Positions 1 through 6,050 of a stretch of DNA of 22,903 bases are shown piece after piece. The DNA lies in IMG/VR virus record IMGVR_UViG_3300020428_000094, positions 1 to 22,903 of that record. One strand, 5' to 3'. A program made the position numbers and the translations under genes. Position 1 is the stretch's first letter. Each line of letters opens with the position of its first letter. A model generated the notes under the pieces. It was not told where the DNA came from. It made no database searches and saw nothing but the letters and a program-made list of their open reading frames with translations. This DNA is from a virus.

Positions 1-194
1 CCTGTAGCCTTTGGTAGTTGTCCATCTATTGCGCCTGGTATAGCCTTTGTTATATCACCCATAATTGCGTTTTTAATTTTCGCCAGACCTTGTGGACTGG
101 TCAGGTACTTATAAGCAAAGAAGCCTGAACCAAGCGTACCAGCGATTAAAACGAAACTAGCGACAGCTAACCCATCTAAAATACGTCTAAACAT
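1..194 (-). CDS. Small single-pass membrane protein, 3' end outside window
   Basis: The reading frame opens at ATG 194 and runs off the left edge with 64 complete codons. It starts MFRRILDGLAVASFVLIAG, so residues about 8-30 form one membrane-spanning helix after a short basic N-terminus. A polar, Ile/Lys-rich tail with the pattern SPQG..KIKNAI...ITKAIPG follows. From memory, near-identical small membrane proteins of unknown function occur in marine cyanophages, including T4-like ones; this is one basis for the host guess. No Shine-Dalgarno sequence is visible. The start is divergent from the plus-strand gene at 240, with a palindrome between them. It could be a lysis-related or envelope-modifying accessory protein, but nothing in the sequence shows this. 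Confidence 0.7.
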   Translation of the reverse strand, partial: MFRRILDGLAVASFVLIAGTLGSGFFAYKYLTSPQGLAKIKNAIMGDITKAIPGAIDGQLPKAT

Positions 195-204
195 TGATTT
201 GTAT

Positions 205-224
205 TTAATATGCAGACATATTAA
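205..224. promoter_or_regulatory. Perfect palindrome in divergent intergenic region
   Basis: The 45-bp gap between the divergent starts at 194 (minus) and 240 (plus) holds TTAATATG-CAGA-CATATTAA, two perfect 8-bp arms with a 4-bp spacer. It is too AT-rich for a terminator and is placed like an operator or a pair of back-to-back -10-like elements. Its minus-strand half GGTTAATATGT recurs at 15349-15359 and at the internal capsid start near 17779-17789. The regulatory role is inferred from position and symmetry. Confidence 0.4.
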
Positions 225-239
225 CCATAACGGCACTTA

Positions 240-392
240 ATGAACATGGACGGCAATATTTTTAGAGATGCTTTCTTAAAGGCATTAGGCCCCGTAATGA
301 TTATTACCTTTGCCGCTGGGGCTGCTTTACTACCGCTTTATATGGTTGGCAACGTTATACTTATTCGTTCGGATCAGTCGGCCATAAGGTGA
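240..392 (+). CDS. Small putative membrane protein (50 aa), only plus-strand gene
   Basis: A short ORF starts at ATG 240 and stops at TGA 390-392. The protein is amphipathic at its start (MNMDGNIFRDAFLKALG), then has one long hydrophobic helix (residues about 17-41, with GPVMIITFAAGAALLPLY), then a short polar tail. This is the composition expected of a real single-pass membrane protein. It fills a 166-base region with no minus-strand ORF, which also favours its being a gene. Its last 32 bases overlap, tail to tail, the 3' end of the minus-strand gene at 361. There is no clear ribosome-binding site, and no terminator is seen before transcription would run antisense into the fibre genes. A holin or other lysis role is possible but unsupported. 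Confidence 0.5.
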   Translation: MNMDGNIFRDAFLKALGPVMIITFAAGAALLPLYMVGNVILIRSDQSAIR

Positions 393-909
393 TTCCTGCG
401 GTTCTTTTTCTATCACTATCGTAAGTTCCATCAATTAATTTCTTTAATGCTGCAACATCAGAGCAAGCATTAATTTCGTTTTCTCTTGTTGTGCATGTAG
501 TTCTTATTGCATCTCTATAAGTCACTATTGAGGAAGGAATCGCTGTTGTCTTCTCGGCTTTGCGTACAACGTACCAATCATATTTAGCTAATAAACTTCC
601 TGCTGCTTCCTTCTGTTGTCTAACCCATTGTGTTTTTAATCCTTCGTTAATCACCTGATTGCCATCAGCATCTTTTATCAATTTGCCATCTGAATCTTTT
701 GCATTTTCATCAGTAAGTCTCTTTTCATTACCTACGCCCCAATAAAACCTCTGGTCATAGGTAGCTTCATCAGCAACTTCAGTAATGCCGATTGCCTTCT
801 TTTCATCAGCAGTTGCCAGCCTTAACCAGTTAGCAGGGTATTGAGTACCATCGGACGTTTTGAAAGCAACGTCTACACCTAAAGGTTTTGAATCAAGTTG
901 GAAAGCCAT
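361..909 (-). CDS. Phage tail fibre accessory / tail assembly-like protein
   Basis: This 182-aa protein has an N-terminal segment (residues 1-65) containing YPANWLRLATADEKKAIGI and YDQRFYWG. From memory, this pattern is found in marine phage proteins encoded at the end of tail-fibre cassettes and often called tail assembly chaperone-like. The middle (about 92-135) is helical, with a KEAAGSLLAKYDWYVVRKAE segment followed by IPSSIVTYRDAIR. The C-terminal helix ends with a WPTDPNE tail. It has no signal peptide or membrane helix. It lies 9 bases after the 769-aa fibre and is the last gene of the minus-strand cassette, so it could assist fibre folding or attachment. That role is inferred from position and resemblance. 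Its last codons overlap the convergent small gene at 240-392. Confidence 0.6.
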   Translation of the reverse strand: MAFQLDSKPLGVDVAFKTSDGTQYPANWLRLATADEKKAIGITEVADEATYDQRFYWGVGNEKRLTDENAKDSDGKLIKDADGNQVINEGLKTQWVRQQKEAAGSLLAKYDWYVVRKAEKTTAIPSSIVTYRDAIRTTCTTRENEINACSDVAALKKLIDGTYDSDRKRTAGITLWPTDPNE

Positions 910-918
910 GAGTTTAGT

Positions 919-3228
919 TTAACGTGCGTTGGCGTACTTGAATGGAGTTTCCGCAAGAGCATAGTAAATATAATCTTTACTACTTCCATTTATTCCGCCA
1001 CTGTTTATTCTTGCTTTAAATCCATTAGATAAAAGATCAACTCTATCTTGTGTGTACTCAGCATCGTCTAAATTAGGTATGAGTACATTATTATCTACGT
1101 TATATCCTAATCGTTTGTTATCATATATTTCCCAATTTTCTGCACTATTTGTACACTTGACTAGTAAAAATGCAGGTTTAAAACCTAGGTAAATAAAAGT
1201 ACCATTAGCATTTCCGTTTCCTGTATAACTACCTACCTTGCTATATCCTTCTACACCTGCAAATAGATAAGCAATATAATTATCACCACTTAAATTCACA
1301 GTTGCATGATTTTGGGTAGTAAAAATACTACTTGTTGGTACTGTATCGTTCCATGTTGGATGATCTTCAAAGGCTTGATTTGTATCTAACCTTCCGAAAT
1401 AAGTTGCAGAACTAGCAGTAGTTGCTTGCACTCTATGGTGATAAATACCCCAATGATCGCTAGAATCTCTAGATTTGACAATTATCATCTCAGGAGCAAC
1501 TCCCAATCCGTGTGATCTTGTTTGTGGATTAGAACCAGTACCTGTATAAGAGACAATATCAAATCCTGCTGAAGCTGATTCTTTCCAGTTCCATGCAACA
1601 TAAGTATTACCATTTGAACCTACATCACTATTATTTCCAACTGTAAACCCATCAGAACTAAAAGCCTTTAATCCTTGTGCTTGAGTTTGTTCTGCAGCAG
1701 TTTCGTTTGAAAATATTCTTTTTGTTACACCACGAACAGAATCATATAAATCGTGCCAGTTTCCAGCATTTGATCTGTTTTTAATCCACGCCCAGTCTGT
1801 TTGAAATCCAACACCTGTTACTGCTAAGTCAGAACCTGTACCTGTATAAAGTACAGTATTAAAATAATCACTTCCTTTTTTAATTGTTGGTTCAGGTAAT
1901 TCACTTGTACATAAACCTACAAAACCTGTTGGCTGATGTGAAAAAGCACGTTGTCCAAAGTTGACTGAACCTTGGGGATTTCCACCTGAACTTGCGTATC
2001 TAGCAATCCAATATTTATATTCTGTACCCGCCACTAATGCTTCTGTATTACCAATATTAGTCCCATTCTTTGAGAATTGAACAGTTTGAGCACTTCTATC
2101 AACAGCAACACCAATTATATCTCCATCAGAAATAGCTGCTACAGTTTGAGTCTCTGAATTATCTTTCCAAATCTTTCCATGATAAGTATATAAATATCCT
2201 TCAGAAAAAAGACCAAAATCCTCAATAGGTTTTAAACCAAAGCATCCACTTTCTAAATCCGTTGCTGTAAATTCTGCATACCACTTACCAGAAGTAGGTA
2301 TTGCTATTGTCGAATAAGGAATAGCAGAAGTGTCAGCAATGTTGAAATCTAAATTTCCATTCGTTCCTGAATAAAAAGCAGTTGAATAACCATCTACAGG
2401 ATTAAGAGTTGGATAGTTATTTGTAGGTGTATCTGTTAATGAATCATTCCCTACACCTGCTGCAACTGAGAAGTTAGTAGGAGTCCAGTTATTACTATTA
2501 GCTGACGAATCAGCTCCTAATGTTGTTGCTGTCGTTCCTGAATTATCAGAGAAGTTTAAATAGAATCCATTTGTACCATGTGCTCCAGCATATTTTATAG
2601 GTATCCATTGCCCTGTATCTGCATTTGTTTCACCAAAAGAACTAGGGGTTAATTGTGTACCATCAACGCTATGAAATTCAGCTAAATAGCCATCCCAATG
2701 GTCATTACCACCAGTCCAACCACTTCTTCCGATAGCCATCTCGTTGGTCTGATTGATATCTAAATCATTATTCTGACCCGGATATCTATTAGCTCCCGAT
2801 CCTACCTCCCATGTACTCAGGTCTTCCTCAACTCCATTTATATACACCTTAACCCTATTGGTATCTGTTGCTTGAGTGGTATCCATAGCAACTACACATG
2901 AATACCATGCTGAGCGATCTCTAAATTTTCTAAGTGACCAAATTTGAAATACACCTTGGTCATATAAATAAAGTGTTCCATCTACCTGTAGCGCAATTAT
3001 AAAACCATTAGCATTACTTGTGTTTCCCTCAAAGATAATAGTATTAGTGCTACTTAATTGTCCTACTTTGAACCAAAAGGAAAGTGTAAAGGTTTTACTA
3101 TTAGTTGTTGATGAGGGAGTGAAAGTTAATTTTGGAGAATCATCTCTATTAAACCTTAAAGATCTTTCTATTTCATATCCACTATCTACTGTTGAAAGTA
3201 GTAAAGGGAGAGGAGTACCAAGAGCCAT
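919..3228 (-). CDS. Large tail fibre with LamG-like, SPRY-like and DUF7483-like repeats
   Basis: This 769-aa protein is the largest of the adsorption cassette. Residues about 22-230 look like a concanavalin A/LamG lectin domain (LTFTPSSTTNSKTFTLSFWF, RVKVYINGVEE, a late GYLAEFHSVDG strand). Residues about 310-430 resemble a SPRY-type sandwich (WYAEFTATDLESGCFGL, IGVAVDRSAQTVQFSKNG). Three related units follow, starting near residues 459, 559 and 664. Each begins YTGTG or YTGNG, has a W-I-K or I-V-K strand, and ends in a Y-x-A or Y-Y-A-L strand. These match, from memory, the DUF7483 repeats of marine phage fibres. The protein is probably a receptor-binding fibre or tip lectin for surface glycans. 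It starts directly after the previous gene's stop (TAAATG). The glycan target cannot be read from the sequence. Confidence 0.75.
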   Translation of the reverse strand: MALGTPLPLLLSTVDSGYEIERSLRFNRDDSPKLTFTPSSTTNSKTFTLSFWFKVGQLSSTNTIIFEGNTSNANGFIIALQVDGTLYLYDQGVFQIWSLRKFRDRSAWYSCVVAMDTTQATDTNRVKVYINGVEEDLSTWEVGSGANRYPGQNNDLDINQTNEMAIGRSGWTGGNDHWDGYLAEFHSVDGTQLTPSSFGETNADTGQWIPIKYAGAHGTNGFYLNFSDNSGTTATTLGADSSANSNNWTPTNFSVAAGVGNDSLTDTPTNNYPTLNPVDGYSTAFYSGTNGNLDFNIADTSAIPYSTIAIPTSGKWYAEFTATDLESGCFGLKPIEDFGLFSEGYLYTYHGKIWKDNSETQTVAAISDGDIIGVAVDRSAQTVQFSKNGTNIGNTEALVAGTEYKYWIARYASSGGNPQGSVNFGQRAFSHQPTGFVGLCTSELPEPTIKKGSDYFNTVLYTGTGSDLAVTGVGFQTDWAWIKNRSNAGNWHDLYDSVRGVTKRIFSNETAAEQTQAQGLKAFSSDGFTVGNNSDVGSNGNTYVAWNWKESASAGFDIVSYTGTGSNPQTRSHGLGVAPEMIIVKSRDSSDHWGIYHHRVQATTASSATYFGRLDTNQAFEDHPTWNDTVPTSSIFTTQNHATVNLSGDNYIAYLFAGVEGYSKVGSYTGNGNANGTFIYLGFKPAFLLVKCTNSAENWEIYDNKRLGYNVDNNVLIPNLDDAEYTQDRVDLLSNGFKARINSGGINGSSKDYIYYALAETPFKYANAR

Positions 3229-3660
3229 TTATTGTAAGTCAAGAATAACTTGCGCTGTAATTTTAGAAGCTGTTCGAGCATGCCAAACAACAGCATCAAC
3301 CGCATTAGCTCCTGTAGAAAGAGTCGGTAAGGTTCCTCCAGTAAAATCCCAGTAAGACTCTGCGCTCCAAGTCCTCGACCCAGTGCCATCCTGAGAAATA
3401 TACAAAACGCCGCTCTGGCCAGGCGCAACTGTTGTTGGATTCTTTAGAGCAATATTCCCTGTCAAAGTCATGCTGAAATTATTAGCCGTCTTCATATCAA
3501 TTAGAACGTCACCTGTTTTGTTGCCAAGTGCGCTGATCTCCCCAATAGTACCCTTGCACGTTACCCTCCCGTTGCCCCCGGACGTTCCACCATTATCAAA
3601 GACCAGCGTATTAATTCCGCTAGTTTCGTGTTTTACGTTTTGGGTGTTGAGTGTTGACAT
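3229..3660 (-). CDS. Phage tail fibre-like structural protein
   Basis: This 143-aa protein is rich in Gly, Thr, Ser and Asn and predicted to be all beta. The N-terminus (MSTLNTQNVKHETS, then NTLVFDNGGT) is a pattern known to me from cyanophage and pelagiphage fibre proteins. The C-terminal part (GQSGVLYISQDGTGSRTWS, then a final A-S-K-I-T-A-Q-V-I-L strand) resembles beta-rich fibre tip units. It is separated by 2 bases from the upstream gene, and its stop abuts the ATG of the 769-aa fibre, so it belongs to a translationally linked cassette. It is probably a minor fibre or baseplate-associated adhesin. No catalytic residues are visible. Confidence 0.65.
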   Translation of the reverse strand: MSTLNTQNVKHETSGINTLVFDNGGTSGGNGRVTCKGTIGEISALGNKTGDVLIDMKTANNFSMTLTGNIALKNPTTVAPGQSGVLYISQDGTGSRTWSAESYWDFTGGTLPTLSTGANAVDAVVWHARTASKITAQVILDLQ

Positions 3661-3662
3661 AA

Positions 3663-4379
3663 TTAACCGATGGCTGTGATGCCTACTGAAGGTCTAACAG
3701 GAACATCAGTGATGTCTGCACCATCCCAATAAGCTAGTCGGCCAGCAGATGCTTCATTTCCACTACCATAATGTCTCCATTCCCATTTAAGTTCCTTACC
3801 ACTAGTCCAGCTTGCTTGCCTACCTGTAGCAGCAGTAGTACTGCCACCAATATTAAATGCCCATTTGAATGATTTAGTGACACCACCTGATTGGACTTCA
3901 TGGCCTTCTGTTCTTCTAGCGTCTGTTACTTCAGTACCGCCTATACTTAATTTATGATGAGTAAAACTAGTACCACCATAGACATGGTAATAAAATGCAA
4001 ATTCATAAATAACCTGAGTAGTTCCTGTTGGAGGTGTATAAGTAATATTTGATCCTGTCTGATCAGCATGTGATGCTGTAGAGTCTTGCATTGCAGTAAC
4101 ATCAGGAAGAGTTAGATTTCCCGCTGACAAAGCTATTACTGACCCATCGCAAGGAGAGTAGAACTGTTCTAATATTTTCCTGCCAGTGCCTGCACTATTA
4201 GCTACCCATTCAAGTTCTGCATTTGTTGAGCTGTGATTAGCAGAAGCAACCGCAAGGACTTGACCGGATGATCCCGTTGTTGACGGAACCTTTAAGCTGA
4301 TATCAGCAGAAGGGTTAGCTGCTGGCCCGTTAATAATCGTTCCGTTTCCAGAACTATGTTTTAGTTTTACGCTGCTCAT
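3663..4379 (-). CDS. Cyanophage-type tail fibre / structural protein
   Basis: The 238-aa product has two parts. The first 45 residues (MSSVKLKHSSGNGTIINGPA, then SADISLKVPSTTGSSGQVL) form a module I recall at the N-termini of structural proteins in T4-like marine cyanophages, probably used for attachment. The rest (about 65-238) looks like a jelly-roll or TNF-like trimeric head with strands IYEFAFYYHVYG and LKWEWRHYG, ending in VRPSVGITAIG. This layout, a short adaptor plus a beta-sandwich head, fits a receptor-binding fibre. It starts in an ATGA overlap with the preceding gene at 4376-4379, indicating coupled translation. The receptor is unknown. Confidence 0.65.
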   Translation of the reverse strand: MSSVKLKHSSGNGTIINGPAANPSADISLKVPSTTGSSGQVLAVASANHSSTNAELEWVANSAGTGRKILEQFYSPCDGSVIALSAGNLTLPDVTAMQDSTASHADQTGSNITYTPPTGTTQVIYEFAFYYHVYGGTSFTHHKLSIGGTEVTDARRTEGHEVQSGGVTKSFKWAFNIGGSTTAATGRQASWTSGKELKWEWRHYGSGNEASAGRLAYWDGADITDVPVRPSVGITAIG

Positions 4380-4699
4380 GGTTTCGGGTTAGCGTCCTTG
4401 ACGGATTTAATGTGTTTGGCCCACGTGCCAGTTGCATCGAGTTTACCTGCCACTAAGTCTGCATACAACATATCGAGCTGGTTACCTACTGTGTCGTAAG
4501 TGGTTGAGCCATTAGTTGTTCGATCAGTTTTATATTTAACGGCTGCTGCTTCTGTGTTTAAGGTATTTCTTGCTGTATTCACCTTTGCCTGTGTAACAGT
4601 GACATTTTTTCCATCTTTATCAACGCAACCATGTGTCTCATCAATAGATACAACTGTTGGATAGGCTTTTTTAATTGCCTCCATATCGGAATATCTCAT
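4376..4699 (-). CDS. Small conserved phage protein in fibre cassette
   Basis: I chose ATG 4699 over an ATG 18 bases upstream because a strong GGAGGT lies 6 bases before it and because it makes an ATGA overlap with the preceding gene. The 107-aa product is soluble and mostly helical: MRYSDMEAIKKAYPTVVSID, then a GCVDKDGKNV hairpin, a helix (VTQAKVNTARNTL), and a C-terminal part with QLDMLYADLVAGKLDATGTW and KHIKSVKDANPKP. From memory, the C-terminal pattern (D-x-L-Y-x-D-x-x-x-G-K-L-D-A-T-G-x-W...VKDANPKP) is common in marine phages beside fibre genes. The function is unknown; a chaperone or adaptor for the neighbouring fibres is a guess from context. Confidence 0.7.
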   Translation of the reverse strand: MRYSDMEAIKKAYPTVVSIDETHGCVDKDGKNVTVTQAKVNTARNTLNTEAAAVKYKTDRTTNGSTTYDTVGNQLDMLYADLVAGKLDATGTWAKHIKSVKDANPKP

Positions 4700-5406
4700 G
4701 CCAATACCTCCATACAAGTAATACTAGAAGCAGTCCTTACAGAAGTAGCATCATTACTGCCGTCACCCCAGTTTTTGTTAAACAAAACATCGTAACCACC
4801 ACTCGCAACTTTAAAAGTCAATTTGTATGTGATTTCACTTGTTGTCCCTGGTGAATCTAAATAACTCATTACATGGTGCATATTGTGTTTGAAAGTCAGT
4901 GAGACATTGCCTGTACTTCCACCGTCAGCATCGTGATAACCACCCATCGTATGATGCACTTTATTAGTAGCTGAAGCACCTCTATAAATGTTTGTATCTG
5001 AACTGCTTACTTCTCTTAAAATATCCATGTAATAGATTTGATTACAAGAAAAGCAAACATCTACTAAAACCAAAATCTTGCTATCGTTTGCACTTGGTTG
5101 GATTTTTACGCAAAATACTGAACCACTTCCAGTTTGATCCGTCCCAGGTAATACATACCCAGTCGTACTACCTGTGCTAGACGTGTCAGTTTTAACTGAT
5201 TGCAGAACTTTACCTATTTTTCCACCACCTGCCCCGACAACCCCACTATTTGATATCGACATTCTCTCAACGCCACCCGTTGAGAATTTAATGGAGTCAG
5301 CCCCATAACTAACGCCACTGTTTGCGTCTTGTCCACGGGTTGACGGCGCTGCAACTGAGCCGTCCGGTAAAGCTATTCCTGTTGTTCCGCTGATAGTTAA
5401 TGACAT
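4696..5406 (-). CDS. Tail fibre / receptor-binding-like protein
   Basis: The 236-aa product has an N-terminal fibre module (MSLTISGTTGIALPDGSVAA, GADSIKFSTGGVERMSIS) of the type found in marine phage fibres. A flexible Gly-rich linker (GVVGAGGGKIGKVLQSVKT) is followed by a C-terminal beta-sandwich of about 150 residues, with strands such as SVFCVKIQPS, ILVLVDVCFSC and ITYKLTFKVAS and a final SSITCMEVLA strand. The end pattern matches fibre head domains that trimerise at the tip. It lies 3 bases after the upstream gene and shares ATGA with the next, so it is part of one operon. It is probably one of several alternative or stacked adhesins. No enzymatic motif is seen. Confidence 0.65.
   Translation of the reverse strand: MSLTISGTTGIALPDGSVAAPSTRGQDANSGVSYGADSIKFSTGGVERMSISNSGVVGAGGGKIGKVLQSVKTDTSSTGSTTGYVLPGTDQTGSGSVFCVKIQPSANDSKILVLVDVCFSCNQIYYMDILREVSSSDTNIYRGASATNKVHHTMGGYHDADGGSTGNVSLTFKHNMHHVMSYLDSPGTTSEITYKLTFKVASGGYDVLFNKNWGDGSNDATSVRTASSITCMEVLA
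4706..4711 (-). promoter_or_regulatory. Ribosome-binding site fixing the start at 4699
   Basis: On the minus strand GGAGGT stands 6 bases before ATG 4699. It lies inside the last codons of the preceding gene, so the downstream gene is translated by reinitiation or from this embedded site. Most genes in this window have no recognisable Shine-Dalgarno sequence, so this is one of the few starts fixed by one. Confidence 0.75.
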
Positions 5407-5409
5407 AAT

Positions 5410-6018
5410 TTAAACAATGGTCCAAGTGGAGTCACTAGGGATCGTGACCGTTTTACCTGCATTAATTGTGATCTCGCCAAAGCTACCTGCCCCTCTTGCC
5501 GCCGTTATTGTGTAATCGTGAGTTACGGTTTTTTGGTTTTCCCAGAAAACAGCATTGTCTCCTGAATCTCCACCCGTAGCACCTCCAGCAGATCCGCCAA
5601 TCTCCCCCCATGCCGCCGATGCTCCTGAATACCCTTCGAAGGAATTGGTAGTCGTGTTGTAGCGAAGCATCCCAACGCTAGCCGACCCCGGACGTTGTGC
5701 GGTTGTGCCGTCTGGACACTTAATTGCCGTATTGCTATCAAAGTCAGCCGTTCCTGTAATCGTAGGACTTGCGGCTGGGGCTAAACCTAAATTTGCAGTA
5801 GCTAAAGTTCCAACCTCTACCCATGCATTATTAGCTGCGTTCCTAATTTTTAATTTTCCTGTATTAGTGTCGGCCCATAGCATGTAAGCGTATTTAGTCC
5901 CACTAGGTTCAGACGACCCGCTGTTTTGACTTACCGCCGCTGCGAAGACAGTATTAATAGCCGCACGAACTGCGGCGCCTGTTCCATTATCAACTTCGTG
6001 TTTAGTCGCTTGTGCCAT
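5410..6018 (-). CDS. Tail fibre-like protein, first gene of fibre cassette
   Basis: The 202-aa product is built of small fibre modules. Residues 1-75 (MAQATKHEVDNGTGAAVRAA, then YMLWADTNTGKLKIRN) resemble an N-terminal attachment domain. A middle block (about 97-137) has GTTAQRPGSASVGMLRYN followed by SFEGYSGASAAWGEIGG, a pattern I recall from short tail fibres of cyanophages. The C-terminus (NQKTVTHDYTITAARGAGSF, VTIPSDSTWTIV) is a beta-helix-like cap common in marine phage fibres. It is the first gene after the gpJ homologue, 32 bases downstream, so it may dock on the tail tip. The function is inferred from composition and place. Confidence 0.7.
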   Translation of the reverse strand: MAQATKHEVDNGTGAAVRAAINTVFAAAVSQNSGSSEPSGTKYAYMLWADTNTGKLKIRNAANNAWVEVGTLATANLGLAPAASPTITGTADFDSNTAIKCPDGTTAQRPGSASVGMLRYNTTTNSFEGYSGASAAWGEIGGSAGGATGGDSGDNAVFWENQKTVTHDYTITAARGAGSFGEITINAGKTVTIPSDSTWTIV

Positions 6019-6050
6019 TAATACGTAGTAATAGCAATATTGAGTTTATT

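Noticed and set aside
3020-3355. Plus-strand ORF of 111 aa
   Set aside because: It is antisense to the 769-aa fibre and the next fibre gene, both with clear protein patterns. It has no recognisable domain and looks like a reading-frame shadow.
3186-3428. Minus-strand ORF of 80 aa in another frame
   Set aside because: It overlaps two better supported fibre genes on the same strand, and its Leu-rich composition is typical of an out-of-frame reading.
4700-4717. Upstream ATG at 4717 for the small fibre-cassette gene
   Set aside because: It lies within the previous gene, and GGAGGT is placed 6 bases before ATG 4699, not before this one.
5523-5741. Minus-strand ORF of 72 aa inside the first fibre gene
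   Set aside because: It is out of frame with the fibre gene, which has strong family patterns; no start signal or domain is seen.
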